Numbered from the stretch's first letter, positions 14,397 to 22,763 are shown. The stretch is 23,191 bases of DNA from an uncultured Spirochaetales bacterium (GCA_934276485.1 CAKQTE010000002.1:1-23191), one strand, 5' to 3'. The notes: a model not told the origin generated them from the sequence alone. Program-made: numbers and translations.

Positions 14397-15589
14397 ACAA
14401 TGTCTTCATTGATGTTGATTATGCCCAGATCTACAAGCATGGGCAGAAGATAGGGGGCGATGTGTTCTTGCTCTCCAGAAATCCTGACAACAATCAGATA
14501 GTTGCAACGCTATCTGATGGATTGGGTTCTGGCGTCAAGGCAAATGTTCTTGCATCCTTGACTGCACATATGGCTCATAAATTGTCGTTCTCGCCAATTG
14601 ATTTGAACCATTCTGCGAAGATCATCATGGACACTCTTCCTGTTTGTAAGGAAAGGAAGATAAGTTATTCAACGTTCACGATTGCTGATATCCGATACAA
14701 GGAAAACAACGAGGACATTGAAGTTAACTTGGTTGAATATGACAATCCTCCTTCTCTGCGTTTTTCAGGTTCCACTACAATAAAGTGGGAGAGAGATAAG
14801 ACTGAGTTGCAGAGAGAAGGTGCGTTCAAAAAAGAAGTTGTTGCAGCATCTCAATTCAAGCTTGCTATTGGAGAGCGTTTGGTGATGTTCTCTGATGGGG
14901 TTACTCAATCAGGATTGGGAAAGAGCCTTCCTCTTGGTTGGAGACTTGATGGAGTAAGGGCTTTTGTACAAAAGGAAATTGAAGCCAATCCAGATATCTC
15001 ATCTCGTGAGCTATCGAGAGCTATTGTGCAGAAGGCAAACAGCTTGGATGGCCTATGTTCCAAGGACGATATCACATGCGTTGTTGTTTATATCAGACGT
15101 CCAAGAAGAACATTGATTGTCACAGGCCCTCCTTTTACAAAGGAAGCAGACAAGATCTTGGGCGAGAAGATTGCAGCATTCGACGGAAAGAAGATTGTCT
15201 CTGGTGGAACAACTGCTCAAATTGTTGCAAGACTATTTGGTAAGAAATTGACTTTGGATATGAAATGTTGGTCAAAGGATGTACCTCCAGCATCAAAGAT
15301 GGAAGGTATAGATCTAGTAACGGAGGGAATGCTAACGTTATCTCAAGTTGCTACAATTCTTGAGAAGAAGATAAATCCTACCGATTTGTCAGATAACCCT
15401 GCAAAGAGGTTTGTAGAGATTCTTCTCGATAGCGATCAGGTGCATTTCATAGTTGGAACAAAAATAAACGAGGCTCATCAAGATCCGAATATTCCTGTGG
15501 AAATAGGAATCCGCAGAACGATTATCGGAAGACTTAGAAAGGCCTTGGAAGAAATATACTTAAAAGAAACTTCACAAGAATATCTATAG
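14393..15589 (+). CDS. SpoIIE/PP2C-type protein serine phosphatase linked to the hydrogenase sensor
   Basis: The N-terminal two thirds (about 1-235) are a SpoIIE-type PP2C phosphatase. Metal-binding acids are visible in GGDVF (Asp23), LSDGLGSG (Asp42), MFSDGV (Asp168) and CSKDDITCVVV (Asp225-226). These enzymes dephosphorylate anti-anti-sigma or STAS-type proteins. The remaining about 160 residues (from RRTLIVTGPP at 238) form a separate domain with GGTTAQIVARLFG (271-283) and a Thr-Glu-Gly-containing DLVTEGMLTL, which I do not recognise as a named domain. The gene overlaps the sensory hydrogenase by four bases (ATGA), so the two are probably made together. No STAS protein, anti-sigma factor or kinase target occurs in the window. 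Confidence 0.87.
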   Translation: MNNVFIDVDYAQIYKHGQKIGGDVFLLSRNPDNNQIVATLSDGLGSGVKANVLASLTAHMAHKLSFSPIDLNHSAKIIMDTLPVCKERKISYSTFTIADIRYKENNEDIEVNLVEYDNPPSLRFSGSTTIKWERDKTELQREGAFKKEVVAASQFKLAIGERLVMFSDGVTQSGLGKSLPLGWRLDGVRAFVQKEIEANPDISSRELSRAIVQKANSLDGLCSKDDITCVVVYIRRPRRTLIVTGPPFTKEADKILGEKIAAFDGKKIVSGGTTAQIVARLFGKKLTLDMKCWSKDVPPASKMEGIDLVTEGMLTLSQVATILEKKINPTDLSDNPAKRFVEILLDSDQVHFIVGTKINEAHQDPNIPVEIGIRRTIIGRLRKALEEIYLKETSQEYL

Positions 15590-15599
15590 GAGGATAAAT

Positions 15600-15860
15600 A
15601 TGAAGAAGTCAAAGGTTAAGGTAAGGATTTGTTTAGGAACAGCTTGTTTCGTTCAGGGCGGTGCTGATTTACTCCTATATAATGACTTTTTAGATCCTGA
15701 AGTTCTAGCTGGTTGCGAAATCGAAGGTTGCCCTTGCCTTAATGAGTGTAAGGTTGGCAACGGTGTTGCACCATACGTAGAAATTGATGGAAAAGTCTAT
15801 GATGGCGTTAATCAGGACAAGTTCTGTAAACTACTTGCAGAGGCGGTAAAGAATGCTTGA
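15600..15860 (+). CDS. second [2Fe-2S] ferredoxin, NuoE/thioredoxin-like fold
   Basis: An 86-residue protein of the same type as the first gene of the operon, with Cys11, Cys16 (C-x4-C, CLGTACF) and Cys46, Cys50 (C-x3-C, CLNEC). An additional Cys44 lies next to the second pair. A strong AGGAGG precedes the ATG by seven bases, ten bases after the phosphatase stop. It overlaps the catalytic hydrogenase by eight bases and is its probable electron partner. The two ferredoxins are alike in length and pattern but have clearly diverged. Confidence 0.92.
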   Translation: MKKSKVKVRICLGTACFVQGGADLLLYNDFLDPEVLAGCEIEGCPCLNECKVGNGVAPYVEIDGKVYDGVNQDKFCKLLAEAVKNA

Positions 15861-17304
15861 GATTAATAACCAGTATACTTTGATGAAGCGTAAGATCGAT
15901 ACAGAGGTAATGAAGCACTTCTTTAATGATACTTTGGTCAAAGATGCTGATAGGCTTCCAATCGATATAATTCCAAGCAACAGAGTTCCAAATCGTTGCT
16001 GTATCTACAAGGAGAGAGCTCTTGTCAGATACAGAATCATGGCTCTTGCAGGAGTCAATGTTGAAAAAGATGACGATGAGTACAAATCACTTAGCTCTTA
16101 TATTGAAGAAGTTATTGAAGAGGATAAGCCAGCTCTTCCTATCCTGACAACAATCCCTACAGGATGTTCAGGATGTCCTAAGTCAGTTTTCAGAATCTCT
16201 GATGGTTGCCGTGGATGTTTTGCTCGTCCTTGTACATCAAACTGTCCAAAGGATGCTATCGTATTCTTGAATGGAAGAGCTCATATCCAGGAGGAGAGAT
16301 GTATCAAGTGCGGAAAGTGTATGGAAGTTTGTCCATTCCACGCAGTTGTACATATCCCTGTTCCTTGTGAGGAAGCATGTCCTGTTGATGCTATCAAGAA
16401 GAACGAGGAAGGTGTTGCAGAGATCGATCACAAGAAGTGTATCGGATGTGGAAAGTGCGTACGCTCTTGCCCATTTGGTGCTATTGTTGAGCGCTCTGGC
16501 CTATTCCCTGTTGCAAAGATGCTCAAGAACAATGAAAAGGTAATTGCAATGATTGCTCCTGCAATCGAAGGTCAGTTCCCAGGCTCTCTTGCTCAGATTA
16601 AGGCCGCTTTGAAGTGCGCAGGTTTTGCTGATGTTGTTGAAGTTGCAGAAGGTGCGAAGATTACAGCAGAGAAGGAAGCAGAGGAGCTTACAGAGAAGAT
16701 TGAAGCAGGAGAGGGCTTCATGACTACTTCTTGCTGCCCAGCTTGGATGGAGCTTGTTGATAACCACATCACAGCAATGAGAGAAAGATACTCCAGTACT
16801 CTTTCTCCTATGGGTTACACTGCAAAGCTATGCAAGGAAAAGTATCCAGATGCAAAGACTGTATTCATCGGACCATGTCTTGCTAAGCGTGTTGAGGCTG
16901 CTAAGAAATATAGGGATTGCATTGATGGCGTTATCACATTCAGTGAGCTAGCATCAATATTCCTTGCAAAGGATATCGATGTCAGAGAGATGGAAGCAGA
17001 TGATCTTGGAGATGTTTCTTCATTTGAAGATTGCAGAGAGTTTGCTGTTACATCAGGTGTTGCTGGTTGTGTAATGTCCAGATTCGAGAAGAAAGACAAG
17101 AATATAAGACTTATGTCTATCAATGGAATTGATAAAAAGACAGTAAGAATCATGAAGACTTGGGAAAAACGTGCACCGGAGGCAGACCTGATTGAGGTTA
17201 TGTGCTGTGAAGGCGGATGTATCGCAGGTCCTGGAACAATTGCAAAGCCTCAGCTTGCTCTTAAGCTTCGTGATCAGGCTAGAAAGAGTGCTCAGGCAAA
17301 ATAA
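15853..17304 (+). CDS. [FeFe] hydrogenase, probably group B
   Basis: This 483-residue enzyme should reversibly reduce protons to H2 with ferredoxin. The N-terminal third has many cysteines: a CC pair at 49-50, CSGC (105-108), CRGC with Cys127 and Cys131, then Cys150/153/156/160, Cys172/176 and Cys196/199/202/206, giving at least two clear [4Fe-4S] ferredoxin motifs plus further cluster candidates. The H-cluster domain has L1 TTSCCPAW (Cys294, Cys295), L2 IGPCLAKRVE (Cys342) and L3 VMCCEGGCIAGPG (Cys452, Cys456). The proton-relay Cys294 is present, unlike the upstream sensory paralogue. The L1/L2/L3 variants (PCLAKR, CCEGGC) fit group B rather than the well-studied group A. HydEFG maturases are not in the window. 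Confidence 0.92.
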   Translation: MLEINNQYTLMKRKIDTEVMKHFFNDTLVKDADRLPIDIIPSNRVPNRCCIYKERALVRYRIMALAGVNVEKDDDEYKSLSSYIEEVIEEDKPALPILTTIPTGCSGCPKSVFRISDGCRGCFARPCTSNCPKDAIVFLNGRAHIQEERCIKCGKCMEVCPFHAVVHIPVPCEEACPVDAIKKNEEGVAEIDHKKCIGCGKCVRSCPFGAIVERSGLFPVAKMLKNNEKVIAMIAPAIEGQFPGSLAQIKAALKCAGFADVVEVAEGAKITAEKEAEELTEKIEAGEGFMTTSCCPAWMELVDNHITAMRERYSSTLSPMGYTAKLCKEKYPDAKTVFIGPCLAKRVEAAKKYRDCIDGVITFSELASIFLAKDIDVREMEADDLGDVSSFEDCREFAVTSGVAGCVMSRFEKKDKNIRLMSINGIDKKTVRIMKTWEKRAPEADLIEVMCCEGGCIAGPGTIAKPQLALKLRDQARKSAQAK

Positions 17305-17801
17305 TGTTTCTTGGTTTTTCTAAAACTGGAAATCGTGTTGAAGATGATAGCTTCTTTTTGGAAGCTATCTCTTCATATATGATCGATTGCTCATCTATGT
17401 ATGCACAGTTCGGAAATCTCGCAAATATATCAGCGATGATCTATAGCTACATGGAAGATATAAACTGGGCAGGATTCTATCTATTTGATGGAGAAAAGCT
17501 TGTATTAGGTCCTTTTCAAGGAGAGCCTGCATGTTCAACAATCTCTCTTGATAGGGGTGTTTGCGGTGCATCTGCCACAGAAAAGAAGACATTGATTGTT
17601 CCAGATGTAAGTGTGTTCCCTTGTCACATTGCTTGCAGTGGAAAATCTCGCAGTGAACTAGTTGTTCCTATCTTGAAAGAGGATAAGCTGATCGGCGTGA
17701 TCGATATCGACAGTCCTTTGTTAGATAGATTCACATCCCTTGATGCATCCTTGATCGAGCGTATTGCATCCCTTGTTTCAGATATCTTAATTCAAAGATA
17801 G
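17304..17801 (+). CDS. msrC: GAF-domain free methionine-R-sulfoxide reductase
   Basis: The 165 residues form one GAF domain of the fRMsr type, which reduces free methionine-R-sulfoxide. Diagnostic blocks are NWAGFYLFDG (54-63), LVLGPFQGEPAC with Cys77, GVCGASA with Cys87 and HIACSGKSRSELVVP with Cys111, matching the three active cysteines of the family. Differences from the usual GHIACDxxSxSE pattern are Cys107 in place of Gly and Ser112 in place of Asp. Its ATG overlaps the hydrogenase stop (TAATG), so it is the last gene of that operon. It may repair oxidative damage when the oxygen-sensitive hydrogenases are made. A GAF sensor role cannot be excluded, although three catalytic cysteines favour the enzyme. 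Confidence 0.85.
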   Translation: MFLGFSKTGNRVEDDSFFLEAISSYMIDCSSMYAQFGNLANISAMIYSYMEDINWAGFYLFDGEKLVLGPFQGEPACSTISLDRGVCGASATEKKTLIVPDVSVFPCHIACSGKSRSELVVPILKEDKLIGVIDIDSPLLDRFTSLDASLIERIASLVSDILIQR

Positions 17802-17817
17802 CTCTTTGTTTTCTCTT
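17793..17817 (+). terminator. possible weak terminator at the end of the hydrogenase operon
   Basis: CAAAGA (17793-17798) and TCTTTG (17803-17808) pair around the msrC stop codon, followed by TTTTCTCTT. The stem is short and AT-rich. Confidence 0.35.
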
Positions 17818-17844
17818 GATTAGTTAATCGTAATTGAGTATTCT
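17816..17844 (+). promoter_or_regulatory. promoter of the T-box/thrS transcript
   Basis: TTGATT (17816-17821), a 17-base spacer and TATTCT (17839-17844), placing the transcript start near 17851, just before the T-box Stem I. Confidence 0.6.
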
Positions 17845-17859
17845 TTTTTCAATAGCATT

Positions 17860-18115
17860 GACGAAGACGAGTAATATTTGATGCTGCCTCTGAGAGGATG
17901 TCCACGAGAGTGGGTGAGAGACATCTGGAGCTAGAATATGAAAACCCCTTCCGAGCTGCATGCCTCAAAGGAAACAAGTATGGTATGCCGTACCCAGCGT
18001 TAATGGAAAAATGAGCGTCCCTTCTGACTAGACGGGGAAGCAAGGTGGAACCGCGGAGCCTTTATAGCTTCGTCCTTGCCTATGTGTAAGGATGAAACTG
18101 TAAAGGCTTTTTTAT
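17860..18115 (+). ncRNA. threonine T-box riboswitch of thrS
   Basis: A class I T-box leader. Stem I begins with GACGAGTA (17866-17873). The specifier region reads GAAA-ACC-CC, putting the Thr codon ACC at 17944-17946. The T-box core AAGGTGGAACCGCG is at 18042-18055; its bulge TGGA (18046-18049) would pair with a UCCA end, that is a tRNA-Thr with discriminator U. The competing terminator pairs AGCCTTTA (18057-18064) with TAAAGGCT (18101-18108), plus an inner CGTCCTT/AAGGATG, followed by a T-run. Uncharged tRNA-Thr should favour the antiterminator and thrS expression. The region 17802-18135 holds nothing else apart from the promoter and the thrS SD. Confidence 0.95.
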
Positions 18116-18135
18116 TTATATAAGGAGAAAGAGAT

Positions 18136-19875
18136 ATGGCTAAAAAAGACATTGATCTAGAGACATTGAGACATTCAACAGCCCATGTTATGGCAGAAGC
18201 TGTATTGGAATTGTTTCCTACTGCTCAGATTGCAATAGGCCCTGCTATCGAGAATGGCTTTTATTACGATTTTGAACTACCTAGGCCACTTACGGAGGAG
18301 GATCTTGCTGAGATTACAGAGCGCATGAAAGCCATAATGAAGCAAGGTAAACCATTTGTAAGAACCGAAGTAACTAGAGACGAAGCTAGAAAGATCTTCA
18401 AGGATCAGAAATATAAGCTCGAGCTTTTGGATGCAATTCCAGAGGGAGAGACTGTAACAACATACAATCAAGGAGCTTTCACAGATCTATGTAGAGGACC
18501 GCATGTAGAGTCTACAAAGGACCTCGCTCCAGATGGATTCAAGCTCTTGAATATTGCAGGTGCATATTGGAGAGGCTCTGAAAAGAACCAGATGCTCACA
18601 AGAATCTATGGCACTGCTTGGGCAAGTGGAAAGGATCTAAGAGCTTACATGGATCACCTTGCAGATATCGAGAAGAGAGACCACAGAAAGCTTGGCAAGG
18701 AACTTGATCTCTTTTCACTTCATGAAGAAGCAGGCCCAGGTCTAGTATATTGGCACCCAAGGGGAGCAAGAATCAGACAGGTAATTGAGGATTTCTGGCG
18801 CCAGGAGCACTACAAGAATGGTTATGAGATGGTATATACTCCTCATGTAGGAAAGTCTTGGCTATGGGAAACATCAGGTCACCTTGGTTTCTATAAGGAT
18901 TCAATGTATCCACCAATGGAGATGGATAATGTTGACTACTACACCAAGCCAATGAACTGCCCATTCCATATCATGATCTATCAGAATGACAAGAAGAGCT
19001 ATAGAGATCTTCCTTGCAGATGGGCTGAGCTTGGAACTGTTTACAGATATGAGAAAGCAGGTGCTCTACATGGCTTGATGAGAGTAAGAGGATTCACTCA
19101 GGACGATGCACACCTATTCGTAACTCCAGATCAGATGGATGAGGAGATCATGGAAGTTCTAAGATTCTCCCTCTATATGCTTCATAGCTTCGGATTCCAG
19201 GATATCCATGCATATATCTCAACTCAGCCAGAGAAGTCTGTAGGTGAGAAGGAAAGATGGGATGCTGCAACAGAAGCTTTAAAGCGCGCTGTTGAGAAGG
19301 AAGGCCTTGCATACGATATCGATGAAGGTGGTGGCGCATTCTATGGTCCAAAGATTGACCTCAAGATCAAGGACGCTATCGGAAGAGAGTGGCAGCTTTC
19401 AACAGTACAGTTCGACTTCAACCTCCCAGAGAGATTCAACCTGACATTTGTCGATAAGGATGGAGTTGAAAAGAGACCATATATGATCCATAGAGCACTT
19501 CTTGGCTCAATCGAAAGATTCTTTGGAGTTCTTATCGAGCACTATGCTGGAGCATTCCCACCATGGCTATCTCCAGATCAGATTGCTATCATTCCTGTTG
19601 CAGAAGTTGCTTATGACTATGCAAAGAACCTTGAGAAACAGTTCAGACAGGAAGGCTTTAGAGTCGTAACCGATCTTTCTGATGATAGAATGAACGCTAA
19701 GATCAGAAAGGCTCAGAAGATGAAGATTCCTTATATGTTGATCATTGGTGAAAAGGAAATGAACTCAGGTCTTGTTTCTATCAGATACAGAAATGGAAAG
19801 CAGGTTAATGGTGTTTCCATCGATGAATTTGTTAAGAGTGTTCATGAGACAGTTGACAACAAGGAGCAGATCTAA
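18136..19875 (+). CDS. thrS: threonyl-tRNA synthetase without TGS domain
   Basis: ThrRS charges tRNA-Thr and edits Ser-tRNA. The 579 residues start directly at the N2 editing domain, with HSTAH (His13, His17) and CRGPH (Cys119, His123). The N-terminal TGS domain (about 60 residues in the 642-residue E. coli enzyme) is absent. The catalytic domain shows MNCPFH with zinc ligand Cys275, motif 2 MRVRGFTQDDAH (Arg317; zinc ligand His326) and motif 3 IHRALLGSIERFFG (zinc ligand His452). An anticodon-binding domain follows from about 480. AAGGAG lies eight bases before the ATG, and the T-box directly upstream leaves no room for a missing N-terminal part. Similar-length ThrRS are known from other spirochaetes, so this is probably lineage-wide. 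Confidence 0.97.
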   Translation: MAKKDIDLETLRHSTAHVMAEAVLELFPTAQIAIGPAIENGFYYDFELPRPLTEEDLAEITERMKAIMKQGKPFVRTEVTRDEARKIFKDQKYKLELLDAIPEGETVTTYNQGAFTDLCRGPHVESTKDLAPDGFKLLNIAGAYWRGSEKNQMLTRIYGTAWASGKDLRAYMDHLADIEKRDHRKLGKELDLFSLHEEAGPGLVYWHPRGARIRQVIEDFWRQEHYKNGYEMVYTPHVGKSWLWETSGHLGFYKDSMYPPMEMDNVDYYTKPMNCPFHIMIYQNDKKSYRDLPCRWAELGTVYRYEKAGALHGLMRVRGFTQDDAHLFVTPDQMDEEIMEVLRFSLYMLHSFGFQDIHAYISTQPEKSVGEKERWDAATEALKRAVEKEGLAYDIDEGGGAFYGPKIDLKIKDAIGREWQLSTVQFDFNLPERFNLTFVDKDGVEKRPYMIHRALLGSIERFFGVLIEHYAGAFPPWLSPDQIAIIPVAEVAYDYAKNLEKQFRQEGFRVVTDLSDDRMNAKIRKAQKMKIPYMLIIGEKEMNSGLVSIRYRNGKQVNGVSIDEFVKSVHETVDNKEQI

Positions 19876-19878
19876 GTT

Positions 19879-21378
19879 ATGGATAAGGCTTTGTCAGTGC
19901 TAAAAGATATAGATAGAAAGATAGGCTATCTCAATCATACGATGGCAATTCTTGGTTGGGACCAAGATACCGTCATGCCACCTAAAGCCGGAGAAGAGAG
20001 AGGGGAGCAATATGCTCTCCTTTCTTCTTTGATTCACGATTATTCAACATCGGAGGCTCTGAAAAATGCACTAAGTGAATTGGATGAGAATAATCTTGAA
20101 GAGGCTGATGCAGCTTTGGTAAGGTACTGGAAGAAAGAGCTCGATAGAGCTTCCCGTATCCCATCATCCCTTGTCCAAGCAAAGAGCCTTGCAACAAACG
20201 AGGCTAATGCAGCGTGGAGAGAGGGGAGAAAGAACAACTCTTGGAAAACATTTGAGCCAGCGCTTGAACGTGTTGTAGATCTAACGCGAGAAGAGGCGAG
20301 TCTTCTTTCAGATGGAAGAGACTTGTATGATACGCTTCTGGATTTGTATGAAGAGGGCATGGATCAAAAAACAGTTGATATGCTATTTACGGATCTGGAG
20401 ACTACGACTCACGAGATGATGGATAAGCTTGAAGGCATTGATATTGATGATTCATTCCTGTTCTCTGGCTACGATGAGAAAGCTCTTCACTCATTTTGCA
20501 TGGATCTTACAACTCGTATGGGATTTGATTTTGACCGAGGAATGGTTGGAATCACACCACACCCATATACAACATCATTGGGAATGGATGATCATAGGAT
20601 ATCCACACGATATACAGATGATGGGCTTTTTGATCCAATTGGTTCAATTGTTCACGAATCCGGACATGCTCTATATGAGATGTGTGCAACAGCAAATCCT
20701 CTTATTAGAGGAACAAGCCTTGCTCAAGGATGCTCTATGGGACTACATGAATCACAATCAAGATTCTGGGAGAATATCATGGGAAGAAGTCTTCCATTCT
20801 GGGAATTCCAGTATCCAAGACTTCAAAAGGCTGTCCCGAGCTTGAAGGAGATATCGCTTGAAAGCTTTATGAAAGCTATCAACAAGTCAAAGCCTTCTGC
20901 TATAAGAGTGAATGCAGATGAGCTTACATATAACCTTCATATAATACTGCGTTATAGACTTGAAAAGGAGCTTGTAAACGGAGACTTGAAAGTTAGCGAT
21001 GTGCCAGCACGTTGGAACGAAATGTCCAAAAGCTTGATCCGCTATGAAGTCAAATCTGATAGAGAGGGTGCTTTGCAGGATGTCCATTGGTCCCAGGGAA
21101 GCATTGGCTATTTCCCAACATATTCCATAGGAAACATATATTCAGCAGCATTCTATAAGAAGATGTGTGCAGATTTAGGCGGAAAGGAAAAGGTTGATCA
21201 GATGCTTCGCTCTGGAGACTACTCGCAGATTACTTCTTGGCAAGGAAAGAATATTTGGTCAAAGGGAATGATGGTGTCTCCAAGCTCACTCGTGGAGAGC
21301 GTAACTGGACAAAAAGTTGACGTTACACCTTTTAAGGAGTACCTTGTAACCAAGTTTTCAGACTTGTATTTGAATTAG
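19879..21378 (+). CDS. M32-family (Taq-type) metallocarboxypeptidase
   Basis: This 499-residue protein is a zinc carboxypeptidase of the M32 family, removing C-terminal residues from cytoplasmic peptides. The zinc site is IVHESGHALYE (HExxH at 259-263) with the third ligand region GLHESQSRFWEN (Glu291). Other family blocks are LGWDQDTVMPP (25-35), ITPHPYTTSLG (225-235, the HPF-type motif) and the late QGSIGYFPTYSIGN block. No signal peptide is present. Only three bases separate it from thrS; AAGGAG at 19861-19866 is 12 bases before the ATG, so translation may depend on thrS. Co-transcription under the T-box would make its expression respond to threonine limitation. Confidence 0.95.
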   Translation: MDKALSVLKDIDRKIGYLNHTMAILGWDQDTVMPPKAGEERGEQYALLSSLIHDYSTSEALKNALSELDENNLEEADAALVRYWKKELDRASRIPSSLVQAKSLATNEANAAWREGRKNNSWKTFEPALERVVDLTREEASLLSDGRDLYDTLLDLYEEGMDQKTVDMLFTDLETTTHEMMDKLEGIDIDDSFLFSGYDEKALHSFCMDLTTRMGFDFDRGMVGITPHPYTTSLGMDDHRISTRYTDDGLFDPIGSIVHESGHALYEMCATANPLIRGTSLAQGCSMGLHESQSRFWENIMGRSLPFWEFQYPRLQKAVPSLKEISLESFMKAINKSKPSAIRVNADELTYNLHIILRYRLEKELVNGDLKVSDVPARWNEMSKSLIRYEVKSDREGALQDVHWSQGSIGYFPTYSIGNIYSAAFYKKMCADLGGKEKVDQMLRSGDYSQITSWQGKNIWSKGMMVSPSSLVESVTGQKVDVTPFKEYLVTKFSDLYLN

Positions 21379-21386
21379 GAGTGTAT

Positions 21387-21986
21387 ATGAATCTTCCAAA
21401 TAAACTAACAGTTACCAGATTGGTCTTTGTTCCAATCTTCTTTCTATCATATCTATTAAGGAACCTACACTTTGAAAGTGCACCAATTGTAAGCACTGTT
21501 TTGATGGTTGTTTGCTATTTAGTTGCAGAGATATCTGACCTGTTGGATGGAAAAATTGCGAGAAAGCACAATCTTGTAACAGATTTAGGAAAGGTCCTGG
21601 ATCCATTTGCTGATACTCTTTCCCATCTGACATTCTTCGTTTGTTTCCTATCTTTCGGAGTCATGCCAGTTTGGACATTTGTAATCATCATGTGGAGAGA
21701 ATTCGCAATTCTCTTTATGCGTATGTTGATCATAAAGCAGGGCGGAAAGGCAATGCCAGCAAATATCTTTGGCAAGAGTAAGACTGTTCTATATGCAATC
21801 ACAACTCTTTTGACAATCATATTCATCACTGTCATTACATTCTCTTCTGCAGTTGTAAGAGGTGGAGCATTTGAGACTGTTCTTTATGTATTGTTCTCAC
21901 TATCAGCATTGGCATCCCTTATGAGCTTCTGCATCTACCTAAAGGATGTTATGAAATCCAAAGTTCTAAGTGGAATGACAAGATAA
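21387..21986 (+). CDS. pgsA: CDP-alcohol phosphatidyltransferase, probably phosphatidylglycerophosphate synthase
   Basis: PgsA joins CDP-diacylglycerol and glycerol 3-phosphate at the first committed step to phosphatidylglycerol. The membrane protein has about five or six hydrophobic segments and the complete family signature D-G-x2-A-R-x8-G-x3-D-x3-D, seen as LLDGKIARK through GKVLDPFAD (about 53-76 of the 199-residue form). I chose the ATG at 21387 because AGGAG (21377-21381) lies five bases before it; the in-frame GTG at 21381 overlaps that SD. The upstream peptidase stop is within the SD. The neighbouring genes do not identify the alcohol substrate, so another CDP-alcohol transferase remains possible, but the opening NLPNKLTVTRL is typical of PgsA. 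Confidence 0.88.
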   Translation: MNLPNKLTVTRLVFVPIFFLSYLLRNLHFESAPIVSTVLMVVCYLVAEISDLLDGKIARKHNLVTDLGKVLDPFADTLSHLTFFVCFLSFGVMPVWTFVIIMWREFAILFMRMLIIKQGGKAMPANIFGKSKTVLYAITTLLTIIFITVITFSSAVVRGGAFETVLYVLFSLSALASLMSFCIYLKDVMKSKVLSGMTR

Positions 21987-21992
21987 AACATT

Positions 21993-22763
21993 ATGAATAC
22001 AGAATTGGGAGCACCGATTTCTCTTTTGAAAAAAGACGAGAAAGAGAGAATTATGTATATAGTGTCTGATGTGGATGACACTATAACACATAAAGGGAGG
22101 TTGCTCCCTTTATCTTTACAGGCACTCTATGATTTAAAAGAGAGTGGAAAGCACATCATTCTTGTTACCGGAGGATCTGCCGGCTGGGCAGATGTATATA
22201 TCCGTCAATGGCCAATAGATTATGTAATTACAGAGTCTGGCGCACTTCTTCTATATAAGAAGGATGATGGCGATATTGCATATATAACAAATCCAAGGAT
22301 CAATCAGAGAAGTGTTAACAAAAAAAGAAGAGAGTTGATAAAGCTAACGAAAGACTATCCACTTTCCTCCGATCAATACGCTCGCATATATGATATTGCA
22401 TACGACAAGCGCACTCTTGATGCAAAAGACGTTGAACTCTTGAAGGATATCGTCAAGTCTTGTGGTGCGAACTATGCAGAAAGTTCAATACATTTGAATG
22501 TTTGGATTGGTGATTATGACAAAGCAAAAGGAATCAAAGAATTTCTGCCATATATTACAGATGAAGACATTTCATCGTTTATAGATCATTCTGTATATCT
22601 AGGAGATTCCTTCAACGACCAGATTATGTTCTCTCTGTTTCCTATATCTATAGGTATGCAAAGTGTCGAAGAGAATAGGTCCAAGTTCGAAATACTCCCT
22701 AAATACATTACAGAGGGATATGGCGGCTATGGGTTTTTCGAAGCGTCGGAAATTCTAATTTAG
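21993..22763 (+). CDS. HAD-superfamily phosphatase (Cof/IIB type)
   Basis: A 256-residue hydrolase of the HAD superfamily. Motif I is VSDVDDT (nucleophile Asp26 and Asp28), motif II LVTGGSAGW (57-65), a motif III lysine lies in DKAKG (176-180), and motif IV is LGDSFND (203-209). The cap inserted between motifs II and III identifies the IIB class, which acts on sugar phosphates and similar small molecules. The substrate is not evident. The first ATG (21993) has no SD, whereas Met21 (22053) follows a GA-rich GAGAAAGAGAG and starts the protein right at motif I, as is usual for the family, so the true start may be 22053. It lies six bases after pgsA. Confidence 0.85.
   Translation: MNTELGAPISLLKKDEKERIMYIVSDVDDTITHKGRLLPLSLQALYDLKESGKHIILVTGGSAGWADVYIRQWPIDYVITESGALLLYKKDDGDIAYITNPRINQRSVNKKRRELIKLTKDYPLSSDQYARIYDIAYDKRTLDAKDVELLKDIVKSCGANYAESSIHLNVWIGDYDKAKGIKEFLPYITDEDISSFIDHSVYLGDSFNDQIMFSLFPISIGMQSVEENRSKFEILPKYITEGYGGYGFFEASEILI

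Noticed and set aside
16370..16400. Extra cysteines 172 and 176 of the catalytic hydrogenase as a third complete [4Fe-4S] site
   Set aside because: Only two cysteines are in this segment; they may complete neighbouring clusters, so a separate site cannot be asserted.
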